A stretch of DNA of 64,000 nucleotides, taken from assembly GCF_016725325.1 (NCBI RefSeq), contig NZ_CP068083.1, positions 1,922,001 through 1,986,000 on the forward strand. The letters are read 5' to 3'. The stretch is from Sphingobacterium spiritivorum. GTDB lineage: Bacteria > Bacteroidota > Bacteroidia > Sphingobacteriales > Sphingobacteriaceae. Below, in pieces: positions 1 to 7,533 of the stretch. A program made the position numbers and the translations under genes. The notes beneath the pieces were generated by a model. It saw only the letters and a program-made list of their open reading frames with translations, was not told where the DNA came from and did not search any database. Numbering within the stretch: the stretch's first letter is position 1; every line of letters begins with the position of its first letter.

Positions 1-2
1 AT

Positions 3-344
3 ACTTCTACTGCCGTTTTTAATGGTAAAATCTTTGTTCGCGAGGATGCACAGAAAACGAATGCTTTTCAACAAAACAATAATATGTTGATTGGTGATAA
101 ATCGACGGTATATACCAAACCTCAGCTGGAGATCTTTGCAGATGATGTAAAATGTTCGCACGGTTGTACAATGGGACAATTTGATAATGATGCATTGTTT
201 TATTTGAGAGCCCGTGGTATCGGCGAAGAGTCGGCCCGACTGCTTTTGGTACATGCGTTTGCATTTGATGTAACAACAAGATTTTCTAATCCGGTAGTAC
301 GTCAATATGTCGAAAATCTGGTAGATGCCGGATTGAGAGACTAA
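3..344 (+). CDS. sufD: SufD, Fe-S cluster assembly scaffold (C-terminal part)
   Basis: Only the last 113 codons are inside the window; the reading frame is open from the left edge. The protein is the C-terminal beta-helix and helical tail of SufD, which works with SufB and the ATPase SufC in the cytosol to build Fe-S clusters. The family hallmark LEIFADDVKCSHGCTMGQFD is followed by the ALFYLRARGI segment. The Asp-Val-Lys-Cys-Ser-His-Gly stretch separates it from SufB, which has a different sequence here. A strong hairpin terminator follows the stop, so a downstream sufS is not co-transcribed. Other suf genes are presumably to the left of the window. Confidence 0.93.
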   Translation, partial: TSTAVFNGKIFVREDAQKTNAFQQNNNMLIGDKSTVYTKPQLEIFADDVKCSHGCTMGQFDNDALFYLRARGIGEESARLLLVHAFAFDVTTRFSNPVVRQYVENLVDAGLRD

Positions 345-360
345 GAAATATAAAGATTTC

Positions 361-396
361 AAAAAGCGTTTAAGAGCAATCTTAAACGCTTTTTTT
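361..396. terminator. Bidirectional intrinsic terminator after sufD
   Basis: A 14-base perfect stem (AAAAAGCGTTTAAG paired with CTTAAACGCTTTTT) around a 6-base loop ends in a T run on the plus strand and has an A run at its left side. It therefore works in both directions between convergent genes. The stop codon and last four codons of the minus-strand neighbour lie inside the right arm. Confidence 0.9.
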
Positions 397-822
397 ATGA
401 ATGTCTATAGCAGGATTTACTTTGATTAATTCCCTTATAAATTGATCGTTATTGTCAGGGCTCAGGTATACTTCCTCGTATGTATTGTAATAAATAATGA
501 TGCCTTTTCTTGCTCCTGCAAGTTTAAATCCCATCCACATAGTGGTATCTCTATCAATTCTTCTTATAGCATCTATCTGTATTCGTTCTTTATAAAATCC
601 CGCTATACAATCAATGGATTCCGGCCCGATGGTATACGTTATACGGAAAGTCATCCAAAGTAATATCCCTGTTGCTGTCAAAGCAGGGGTAAGCGAAATA
701 AGGATTTGAAACAGAGTAGCCCTTTCTTTGATATACATTATCAGTAAGAAGACTATTATTGTTAGACAACAGGTGAAAATAATTCCAAGAACTAACGGGT
801 CTTTTCTGCTTTTGAAGATCAT
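382..822 (-). CDS. Small membrane protein with a bacterial PH domain
   Basis: A 146-residue protein with two hydrophobic segments near the N-terminus (about residues 10-30 and 38-58), followed by a soluble domain. The soluble part (about 60-140) looks like the YyaB-type bacterial PH domain: an ITYTIGPESI strand, a central IRRID segment, and the closing motif IIIYYNTYEEVYLSPDN followed by a helix (FIRELIKVNP). The cellular role is unknown; such proteins are thought to sit at the cytoplasmic membrane. It is monocistronic by context, and its 3' end overlaps the terminator shared with sufD. Family assignment is by motif recognition only. Confidence 0.7.
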   Translation of the reverse strand: MIFKSRKDPLVLGIIFTCCLTIIVFLLIMYIKERATLFQILISLTPALTATGILLWMTFRITYTIGPESIDCIAGFYKERIQIDAIRRIDRDTTMWMGFKLAGARKGIIIYYNTYEEVYLSPDNNDQFIRELIKVNPAIDIHKKSV

Positions 823-929
823 GTCGGGATAGAATTTTTATAATAAAGATTAGGCCGTCAAAGTAAGAATTCTAAAGTTAAACGGAAAACAAATTTTAGC
901 AGAAAGTGTAGATTCGTAGAAGGTTATAT

Positions 930-967
930 AAAAAAGAAAAGCCTTTGAAGATCTTCAAAGGCTTTCC
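930..967 (-). terminator. Terminator downstream of tRNA-Gly
   Basis: The perfect inverted repeat AAAGCCTTTGAAG/CTTCAAAGGCTTT centred near 952 lies just past the 3' end of the tRNA on the minus strand. It is followed in that direction by a T-rich run (the complement of the plus-strand A run at 930-940). Confidence 0.85.
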
Positions 968-972
968 TTTTG

Positions 973-1045
973 AGCGAAAGACGAGATTCGAACTCGCGAC
1001 CCCAACCTTGGCAAGGTTGTGCTCTACCAACTGAGCTACTTTCGC
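973..1045 (-). tRNA. tRNA-Gly (anticodon GCC)
   Basis: Read on the minus strand, the sequence folds into a full cloverleaf. The acceptor stem is GCGAAAG/CTTTCGC. The D arm is GCTC-AGTTGGTA-GAGC. The anticodon stem CAACC/GGTTG holds loop TTGCCAA, giving anticodon GCC. The T arm is GCGAG-TTCGAAT-CTCGT. The discriminator base is T, as is usual for bacterial glycine tRNA. No CCA is encoded. It stands alone and is followed by its own terminator. Confidence 0.97.
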
Positions 1046-1101
1046 TTTTGGTAATGCAAAAATACGGTTTGTGCTTTATTCTGACAAATAAAATTTCAAC
1101 T

Positions 1102-2646
1102 TTATAGTAATGATATGGCATTCACACAGTTAATGCCATCAATAGCTGCCGAAACAATACCGCCGGCATATCCTGCTCCTTCACCACATGGATAAAGTCC
1201 TTTTATTTGTGGATGTTGTAAGGTTTCCTTATCTCTGGGAATACGTACAGGAGAAGAAGTCCGAGACTCGACACCTACTAATATGGCCTCATTAGTATAA
1301 TATCCTTTCATCTTTTTGCCAAATACAGGTAATGCTCCCCGCAAAGCCTTAAACACAAAATCAGGAAGCACTTCATCCAGATCTACGCTTCCAGTACCAG
1401 GCTTGTATGAATTTGAGGGCAGATCTTTGGAAACTCTCTTTTCTACAAAGTCGACCATACGTTGAGCTGGTGCAACGAGATTGCCTCCGCCTAAGCGGAA
1501 TGCCTTCTGTTCGATCTGACGTTGGAAATCCAATAAAGCAAAGGGATCAGTGGCAGCATTGGGTACATCCTCCAGATTGATTTGTGTAACTGTACCTGAA
1601 TTTGCATGCGGATTATTACGCCTGGAAGGAGACCAGCCATTTACAACGATTTCATTTTCATCTGTGGCGCAGGGTGCAATTATCCCTCCGGGACACATAC
1701 AGAATGAAAATACACCCCGGTTATCGACCTGTTCTACCAAACTGTAATAGGCTGGAGGAAGATTTTCATGGCGGGTGCTGCAATGGTACTGCGCCTGATC
1801 AATAATTTCCTGCGGATGTTCGATCCGTACACCCAGTGCAAAAGCTTTTGCTTCTACTAACCAGTTCTTTTGTCTGAAAAGTTCAAAAATATCGCGTGCG
1901 GAATGTCCCGTAGCCAGAATCACATGTTCAGCTTTGAGTTGCGATCCGTTTGCCAGTGTGACTCCTCTAGCATTGCCAAAGGATTCGTTGATATCAGTGA
2001 CACGCTGGTCAAAGATAAATTCTCCGCCATATTCCAGAATGGTGTCCCGCATCGCTTCTATAATATGGGGCAGTTTGTTGGTGCCGATGTGTGGACGTGC
2101 ATCCACCAGAATATCCGATGTTGCTCCGTGATTGACAAAAATCTGTAATACATTTTGTACATCACCACGTTTGTCAGACCGGGTATAGAGCTTTCCATCG
2201 GAATATGTGCCAGCTCCTCCTTCCCCAAAACAATAATTGGATTCAGGATTGACCGCACCTTCGCGCGTAATCTTTGCTAAGTCCCGGCGTCGCTCACGGA
2301 CGGGCTTCCCACGTTCGATAACAATAGGTTTCAGGCCTCGTTCAATACATCTGTACGCCGCAAACAAGCCTGCGGGGCCTGCACCTATGATAATGACCGG
2401 TTTGGCGTCTTTTACAGTAGAAAGAGTTGAATGAAAAATACTGTTAACAGGCTCTTCGTCAATAAAAAAGATTACCCTGATGCGAAAGACAACATTCCTG
2501 CCCCGGGCATCAATAGAGCGTTTTCTTACTTTGAATCCTTTGATACGTCCTGCCGGCAGGCGCAATTCTTTAATTCCTTTTTCGAGGATATAAGCCTCAT
2601 CCTGTATATACTCCGGAGCAATGGCTAATTCTATTTCTTTTTGCAT
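1102..2646 (-). CDS. FAD-dependent oxidoreductase of the COG2509 type
   Basis: A 514-residue soluble flavoprotein. After an N-terminal alpha/beta domain of about 90 residues comes the dinucleotide-binding motif IIIGAGPAGLFAAYR, then VIERGKPVRERR. A glycine-rich FGEGGAGTYSDGKL segment and a C-terminal GLYPCGEGAGYAGGIVSAA complete the FAD fold. This architecture matches a widespread family of NAD(P)/FAD-dependent dehydrogenases whose substrate is unknown. The ATG is preceded by a region without neighbours on the same strand, so it is probably monocistronic. No partner gene suggests a pathway. Confidence 0.85.
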   Translation of the reverse strand: MQKEIELAIAPEYIQDEAYILEKGIKELRLPAGRIKGFKVRKRSIDARGRNVVFRIRVIFFIDEEPVNSIFHSTLSTVKDAKPVIIIGAGPAGLFAAYRCIERGLKPIVIERGKPVRERRRDLAKITREGAVNPESNYCFGEGGAGTYSDGKLYTRSDKRGDVQNVLQIFVNHGATSDILVDARPHIGTNKLPHIIEAMRDTILEYGGEFIFDQRVTDINESFGNARGVTLANGSQLKAEHVILATGHSARDIFELFRQKNWLVEAKAFALGVRIEHPQEIIDQAQYHCSTRHENLPPAYYSLVEQVDNRGVFSFCMCPGGIIAPCATDENEIVVNGWSPSRRNNPHANSGTVTQINLEDVPNAATDPFALLDFQRQIEQKAFRLGGGNLVAPAQRMVDFVEKRVSKDLPSNSYKPGTGSVDLDEVLPDFVFKALRGALPVFGKKMKGYYTNEAILVGVESRTSSPVRIPRDKETLQHPQIKGLYPCGEGAGYAGGIVSAAIDGINCVNAISLL

Positions 2647-2830
2647 GGTCTGGCTGGGTTTTTATCCCAAAACGACACAAAGATAAGGATTCACTGACAA
2701 TATTTCACCCAGGGATAGCGGTGTTATAAATAAGCTGGAGAAGAATGCTATTGGTATGTGCTTTGCTATACCCATGTGGTATAAAAACATTTTAGTATAT
2801 TTAAAAGTTAATTAGATTAAAACTTTACAC

Positions 2831-3409
2831 ATGAAAAGATTATTAGTAGCAATTGTGGGCTTATTCACAGCATTGTCATTCAGTTCCTGCGGTTACAATA
2901 CAATGGTTTCCAAAGATGAGAATGTAAAAGCAAAATGGGCTCAGGTCGAAAATGCCTACCAGCGTCGTGCAGATTTGATCCCTAATTTGGTTAATACCGT
3001 TAAAGGTGCCGCAAAGCATGAAGAGGGAACCTTGACTGCGGTTGTCGAAGCTCGCGCCAAAGCAACATCTGTAACAGTAGATCCTTCTAACCTTACAGAA
3101 GAATCAATCGCTAATTACCAACAGACTCAGGATGCACTTTCTCAGTCTATCGGACGATTATTAGTGAGTGTAGAGGCTTATCCGGATCTGAAAGCAAATC
3201 AAAACTTTCTGGAACTTCAGGCGCAGCTTGAAGGAACAGAAAACCGTATTTCTGTAGAAAGAAGAGCGTTCAATGAAGCTGTCCAGGATTACAATACTAC
3301 TGTAAGAAGTTTTCCGAATAATATTATGGCCGGAATCTTCGGGTTTAAATCAAAAGGGACATTTAAAGCTGCTGAGGGATCTGATAAAGCTCCTCAGGTA
3401 TCATTTTAA
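2831..3409 (+). CDS. LemA family lipoprotein
   Basis: A 192-residue LemA protein. It has a lipoprotein signal peptide with lipobox FSSC (Cys20), then the conserved block VKAKWAQVENAYQRRADLIPN at about 33-55 and long helices to the end (VEAYPDLKANQNFLELQAQL). LemA proteins are helical-bundle envelope proteins of poorly defined function. The next two genes encode TPM-domain proteins, the usual LemA partners in Bacteroidota. However, a hairpin with a T run separates this gene from them, so read-through or a second promoter would be needed. Confidence 0.92.
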   Translation: MKRLLVAIVGLFTALSFSSCGYNTMVSKDENVKAKWAQVENAYQRRADLIPNLVNTVKGAAKHEEGTLTAVVEARAKATSVTVDPSNLTEESIANYQQTQDALSQSIGRLLVSVEAYPDLKANQNFLELQAQLEGTENRISVERRAFNEAVQDYNTTVRSFPNNIMAGIFGFKSKGTFKAAEGSDKAPQVSF

Positions 3410-3425
3410 TGAAAATCATACATAA

Positions 3426-3469
3426 GATGGACGATCCGGATCCCAGATCCGGATTGTTCATCTTTTTTT
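3426..3469 (+). terminator. Hairpin terminator between lemA and the TPM genes
   Basis: An imperfect 17-base stem (GATGGACGATCCGGATC against GATCCGGATTGTTCATC, with G-T and mismatch positions) and a 3-base loop are followed by seven T. It ends about 10 bases before the next start codon. Confidence 0.8.
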
Positions 3470-3479
3470 AATCTTGCAG

Positions 3480-3914
3480 ATGCAGATATTAAATAGCGAA
3501 GAACAGGAAAAGATCGCTCACGCGATAAGTCTGGCTGAAAATATGACCTCCGGGGAGATACGGATTGTTATGGAACGTGTGTGTAAAGACAAGGATCCTA
3601 TAAAAAGAGCAGTATCTTATTTCGGGAAACTGGAAATGCATAATACCGTTCAGCGAAATGGTGTCCTCATCTATATGGCTGCAGACGACCATGTCTTTGC
3701 TATCATAGGTGACGCAGGTATTAACGAGCGGGTAGAAGGTGATTTCTGGGAGTCTACAAAGGAATTAATGGCAGAATCATTTAGGAAAGGTGAACTTGCC
3801 AATGGTTTAATTGCCGGTGTACACAATGTGGCGAAAAAACTTCAGCATTTTTACCCTCGTCGTTCAGATGATATCAATGAATTGCCGAATGAGGTTTATT
3901 TTGGTGATAACTAA
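3480..3914 (+). CDS. TPM domain-containing protein (soluble)
   Basis: A protein of about 144 residues with a single TPM domain (IAHAISLAENMTSGEIRIVME, then GVLIYMAADDHVFAIIGDAGI). It has no signal peptide, so it looks cytosolic or membrane-peripheral. An in-frame TTG two codons upstream is a possible but less likely start. The stop overlaps the start of the next TPM gene (ATGA-type overlap), which indicates translational coupling. TPM domains occur in proteins with proposed phosphatase-like or metal-binding activity; the function here is not known. Confidence 0.85.
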   Translation: MQILNSEEQEKIAHAISLAENMTSGEIRIVMERVCKDKDPIKRAVSYFGKLEMHNTVQRNGVLIYMAADDHVFAIIGDAGINERVEGDFWESTKELMAESFRKGELANGLIAGVHNVAKKLQHFYPRRSDDINELPNEVYFGDN

Positions 3915-4753
3915 TGACTCATATACGTATAGATAATATGTCTAAAATTAAAAAAGCATATTTAAGATCGATGTTCCTGCTTTCGCTCTTCTTTATGCTA
4001 TTGTTGAGAGCAGGAGCTCAGGATTTTCCTGCAACTCCTAATCGTCTGGTTAATGATTATACAAACACATTAAATAGTACACAAGTACAGGAGCTTGAAC
4101 GTAAGTTGCTGGCTTTTGAGGATTCTACTTCCATACAGATTGCTGTAGTGGTGATGAATACAACCGGTGATTACGATATTGCGGATTACGCTGTAAGACT
4201 GGGACAAAAGTGGGGAGTAGGTAATAAAAAGTACAATAATGGTATTTTACTGTTAGTAGCTTTGGGAGACCGGGCGGTGACTATACAGACCGGATACGGA
4301 ATAGAAGGTGCAGTGCCGGATGCTATAGCATACAGAATCATTGAGAATGAAATCAAACCTGCATTCCGGCAGCGTGACTATTATGCAGGAATTGACCGGG
4401 CTACGAGTGCATTGATCTCTTATACAAAAGGTGAGTATCGGAGTGATCCGTCTGACAGGACTCAGGGACAACCTTCAGGAGGAGGTATATTAAAGATTAT
4501 TATTTTTGTAGTTATCGTCATTATTGTGCTGGCTGCCCGAAAAGGTGGCGGTGGCGGCGGTAATGGTGGCGGTCGAGTAATTGGCGGCCGTGGTGCTAAC
4601 GATCTGATCTGGTGGACATTGTTGAATGGTATGTTAGGCGGAGGTGGCCGTGGCGGTTCTTCCGGAGGTGACTTCGGCGGCGGAGGTGGCGGTGGCTTTG
4701 GAGGTTTCGGTGGCGGCGGCTTTGGCGGCGGCGGAGCAAGTGGAAGATGGTAA
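3914..4753 (+). CDS. TPM domain protein with Gly-rich tail
   Basis: A 279-residue protein. A hydrophobic signal segment (LRSMFLLSLFFMLLLRAGAQ) precedes an exported TPM domain at about 40-165 (NRLVNDYTNTLNSTQVQELE, then GILLLVALGDRAVTIQTGYG). A transmembrane helix (IIIFVVIVIIVLAA, about 195-208) is followed by an extremely Gly-rich tail of about 70 residues. This is the YgcG-type layout: TPM domain outside the membrane and a disordered Gly-rich tail. The start overlaps the upstream stop; an internal ATG eight codons later is an alternative that fits the signal peptide equally well. Confidence 0.85.
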   Translation: MTHIRIDNMSKIKKAYLRSMFLLSLFFMLLLRAGAQDFPATPNRLVNDYTNTLNSTQVQELERKLLAFEDSTSIQIAVVVMNTTGDYDIADYAVRLGQKWGVGNKKYNNGILLLVALGDRAVTIQTGYGIEGAVPDAIAYRIIENEIKPAFRQRDYYAGIDRATSALISYTKGEYRSDPSDRTQGQPSGGGILKIIIFVVIVIIVLAARKGGGGGGNGGGRVIGGRGANDLIWWTLLNGMLGGGGRGGSSGGDFGGGGGGGFGGFGGGGFGGGGASGRW

Positions 4754-4846
4754 CAAAATTTTTGTAAAGATATCCGCAGAAAACTCTTTAATAACCGTTA
4801 TAATAGATAGCGGACATAGATTTTAAACAAATTAGAATTAATAATA

Positions 4847-5977
4847 ATGAAGAAATCAATTTTTTTAGGACTTAGCCTTATTCCTGCACTGGTATTTGCG
4901 CAAGAGGACTTTACTGTTCATGGAAAACTTGCCAATGTTGGTGATAAAGCTAAGGCATATATTCAATATAGAGATAATGGCCAGGCATTTCTCGATTCTA
5001 CAGCAGTTGTGAAAGGTGAATTTAAGTTTCATGGTACTGTTACAGAGCCGGTTCAGGCATTTGTAGTTCTTTCTCCGGAAGGTCTCGATCCTCAGTCTCT
5101 TCCGCAACCTGATCTGACAGCAGTATACCTTTCAAAAGGAGTGGTGAAGATTGAAGGAGATAAGATCCTGAAGGATGCGAAAATCAGTGGCAATCAGATC
5201 AATGATAATCTTGTTGCGTACAAGCAGGTGATTAAGCCCTTTGAGGAACAGTTTGCGGCCTTGAATAATGAATATATGGCAGCTACTGCCGAGCAGAAAA
5301 ATGATCAGGAATTTGTAGGAGCTCTTCAGGAAAAAGCACAGGCTATCTTTGAAAAACAGCAGGTAGTCAATGATGAATATGTAAAAGCAAACCCTAATAG
5401 CTTTATTTCCTTAAGTCTCCTGGAAGAAAAACTTGATCCGGAATCCGTAAGTGAGTTTGTAGAACCTCAGTTCAAATCCCTGTCAGCTGAACTGAAAAAC
5501 AGTAAAAAAGGAAAAGCGCTGGAACAGAAAATTGCAGATCTGAAGAAATTAGCGGTTGGATCTGTAGCGCCGGACTTTACGCTTCCTGATACAACAGGCA
5601 AACCTTTGGCACTCTCTTCATTGAGAGGTAAATATGTGCTGGTTGATTTTTGGGCAAGCTGGTGTGGACCTTGCAGACATGAAAATCCAAATGTCGTAGC
5701 AGCATTTAATCAGTTTAAAGACAAAAATTTCACAGTACTTGGCGTTTCTTTGGATCAGGAGGGAAAAAAGGATGCCTGGGTAAATGCAATTAAAGCAGAT
5801 AATCTTCAGGCATGGCCACATGTTTCTGACTTAAAAGGATGGGGATCAGCTGTTGTTGAATTGTATTCAATCCGGGGTATTCCTCAGAACTTTTTACTTG
5901 ACCCTCAGGGTAAAATCGTGGCGTCCAATCTGAGAGGAGAAGCTCTTGTCGCTAAACTCTCTGAGATTCTGAAATAA
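4847..5977 (+). CDS. TlpA-like thioredoxin with N-terminal DUF4369
   Basis: A 376-residue exported protein. The signal peptide ends near FAQED. A DUF4369 beta domain (FTVHGKLANVGDKAKAYIQY) covers about residues 20-115, followed by a helical linker. A C-terminal AhpC/TSA-TlpA thioredoxin domain spans about 235-376 with the redox motif WCGPC (Cys273 and Cys276) and the cis-Pro segment GIPQNFLLDP. Such proteins act as periplasmic disulfide reductases in Bacteroidota, often in oxidative stress or cytochrome maturation, but the client is unknown here. Reducing power could come from the DsbD encoded nearby; that link is inference. Confidence 0.92.
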   Translation: MKKSIFLGLSLIPALVFAQEDFTVHGKLANVGDKAKAYIQYRDNGQAFLDSTAVVKGEFKFHGTVTEPVQAFVVLSPEGLDPQSLPQPDLTAVYLSKGVVKIEGDKILKDAKISGNQINDNLVAYKQVIKPFEEQFAALNNEYMAATAEQKNDQEFVGALQEKAQAIFEKQQVVNDEYVKANPNSFISLSLLEEKLDPESVSEFVEPQFKSLSAELKNSKKGKALEQKIADLKKLAVGSVAPDFTLPDTTGKPLALSSLRGKYVLVDFWASWCGPCRHENPNVVAAFNQFKDKNFTVLGVSLDQEGKKDAWVNAIKADNLQAWPHVSDLKGWGSAVVELYSIRGIPQNFLLDPQGKIVASNLRGEALVAKLSEILK

Positions 5978-5999
5978 TAAATCAAAAGTAAGAACCATA

Positions 6000-6033
6000 C
6001 AAAAAGGCTTTTCAATTATGGAAAGCCTTTTGT
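6000..6033 (+). terminator. Terminator after the TlpA-like gene
   Basis: The stem CAAAAAGGCTTTTC/GAAAGCCTTTTG has a short loop and a T run in its right arm. It rules out an upstream ATG at 6018, inside the hairpin, as the start of the following lipoprotein gene. Confidence 0.75.
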
Positions 6034-6056
6034 ATTCATTCAAAATACTATTTAAG

Positions 6057-6500
6057 ATGCGGATATTCTATTCCTTATTAATTGCTTTGTTTCTAACTTC
6101 AGCTTGTCAATCTCCTAAGAAAGAAGGAGTGGCTATTATTAACCTTTCTGCTTTGGCCAGTGTACCCTTAGATATACCCATTGATCAGCTGGCAAAGGAT
6201 GGCGAATTTATTGAAGTTAACCTCCCTGCTGATGCGAGAATCGATCAGTTGTCACAGAAAGATTTATCCCTGCTGAAAGCTGCTGCCTATCGGTTTTATG
6301 GTCATGTCAAACTGGTAAATAACCGCTATCAGGTCGATATTAGGGAAGGAAAGGAAATCAATGTAGAGGACGATGTAGTGCAAGCCTACATTAAGGCTCT
6401 TGGAGAAACTAATAATTTTGCGGATTCACTGCAAAAAGAAGGACAGGATATTAAGCTGCCTGAGATAACAGATGCGTATAGAAATACATTGTTAAAATAA
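6057..6500 (+). CDS. Small lipoprotein of unknown function
   Basis: A 147-residue protein with a clean lipoprotein signal (MRIFYSLLIALFLTSAC, Cys17). The mature part has no motif I recognise; it is acidic with mixed helix and strand. The ATG at 6057 is chosen because it gives the signal peptide directly; an in-frame ATG at 6018 lies within the preceding terminator hairpin. The gene is alone between two terminators and convergent with pfkA. Confidence 0.65.
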   Translation: MRIFYSLLIALFLTSACQSPKKEGVAIINLSALASVPLDIPIDQLAKDGEFIEVNLPADARIDQLSQKDLSLLKAAAYRFYGHVKLVNNRYQVDIREGKEINVEDDVVQAYIKALGETNNFADSLQKEGQDIKLPEITDAYRNTLLK

Positions 6501-6532
6501 GAAAGGAGGAGCATTTTTGCTCCTCCTTTCTT
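6499..6532. terminator. Bidirectional terminator between convergent genes
   Basis: A 14-base perfect stem (AAGAAAGGAGGAGC/GCTCCTCCTTTCTT) with a 6-base loop sits between the stop of the lipoprotein gene and the stop of pfkA. The flanking A/T-rich arms suit termination in both directions. Confidence 0.9.
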
Positions 6533-6535
6533 ATT

Positions 6536-7510
6536 TTATAGAGATAGAATCTCGACAATTCTTGTCAGATTGTCATCAATTTTATCAATGTGTTTAATTG
6601 CTTTGCTGAACGGGGTGTATTTGACCTCTCCGTGTATCAATCCCACCATTTCACCTCTTCGGCCTTCGATCAGTCCTTCGACAGCTCCTACACCTACACG
6701 GCTCGCTAATACACGATCCATACATGTTGGTGATCCACCGCGCTGTATATGACCTAATATCGAAAGGCGCACATCGTATGAAGGAAAGCTTTCTTTGATC
6801 TTATCTGCCACAACCATTCCGCCTTCCTGATCTCCCTCGGCGACAATGATAATACGGGAAGCTTTATTCTTACGTGTTTTATCAAGACGAGTCATAATGG
6901 CATCATAATCGACTTTGATTTCCGGAATCAATACCGCCTCAGCTCCAGTGCTTATTCCGGAGCGAAGAGCTATTAAACCTGAATCACGACCCATTACTTC
7001 AATGACAAAAAGACGATCGTGTGATTCTGCAGTGTCTCTGATTTTATCTACAGCATCTACAACAGTATTGATAGCTGTATCGTAACCAATTGTAAAATCA
7101 GTTCCTAATAAGTCGTTATCGATAGTTCCCGGTAAACCCATGACCGGAAAATCAAACTCTTCAATAAATTTTGAAGCTCCGGTGAATGTTCCATCTCCTC
7201 CGATCACGACTAATGCATCGATTTCGTGCTTTCTCAGATTTTCATAGGCTTTCTGTCGGCCCTCTATTGTGCGAAATTCATCACTTCGGGCAGTTTTAAG
7301 TATCGTTCCGCCTCTTTGGATAATATTAGCTACGGATTTGGCATCCATACTGATAATATCTCCACTTACCATTCCATCATATCCTCTACGGATACCAAAA
7401 ACATTTAAATTATAATAGATACCTGTACGGACAACTGCACGGATGGCAGCGTTCATTCCGGGAGCGTCTCCTCCTGATGTTAATACGGCAATATTCTGGA
7501 TCTTACTCAT
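6536..7510 (-). CDS. pfkA: 6-phosphofructokinase
   Basis: A 324-residue cytosolic enzyme that phosphorylates fructose 6-phosphate to fructose 1,6-bisphosphate in glycolysis. Visible motifs are TSGGDAPGMN near residue 11, GGDGTFTGA at 104-112, and the catalytic loop PGTIDNDLLGTD with the catalytic Asp at residue 131. MGRDSG and a C-terminal LGHIQRGGSPTCMDR substrate loop follow. The Gly after GGD (Gly107) is typical of ATP-dependent rather than pyrophosphate-dependent enzymes. It starts 23 bases after the dsbD stop on the same strand, so the two may be co-transcribed. Confidence 0.97.
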   Translation of the reverse strand: MSKIQNIAVLTSGGDAPGMNAAIRAVVRTGIYYNLNVFGIRRGYDGMVSGDIISMDAKSVANIIQRGGTILKTARSDEFRTIEGRQKAYENLRKHEIDALVVIGGDGTFTGASKFIEEFDFPVMGLPGTIDNDLLGTDFTIGYDTAINTVVDAVDKIRDTAESHDRLFVIEVMGRDSGLIALRSGISTGAEAVLIPEIKVDYDAIMTRLDKTRKNKASRIIIVAEGDQEGGMVVADKIKESFPSYDVRLSILGHIQRGGSPTCMDRVLASRVGVGAVEGLIEGRRGEMVGLIHGEVKYTPFSKAIKHIDKIDDNLTRIVEILSL

Positions 7511-7533
7511 ATATTCAAAGATAATAAGAAATC

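Noticed and set aside
924..1121. Minus-strand open frame overlapping the tRNA
   Set aside because: It runs straight through tRNA-Gly and its terminator and has no protein-like features.
4644..4826. Val/Ala-rich open frame
   Set aside because: It is a frame-shifted reading of the Gly-rich repeat tail of the TPM protein.
6018..6056. Upstream in-frame ATG for the lipoprotein gene
   Set aside because: It lies in the right half of the terminator hairpin of the previous gene, and the clean lipoprotein signal begins at the ATG at 6057.
6536..7510. Pyrophosphate-dependent phosphofructokinase
   Set aside because: The GGDG sequence (Gly at residue 107) is that of ATP-dependent enzymes; the pyrophosphate type usually has GGDD.
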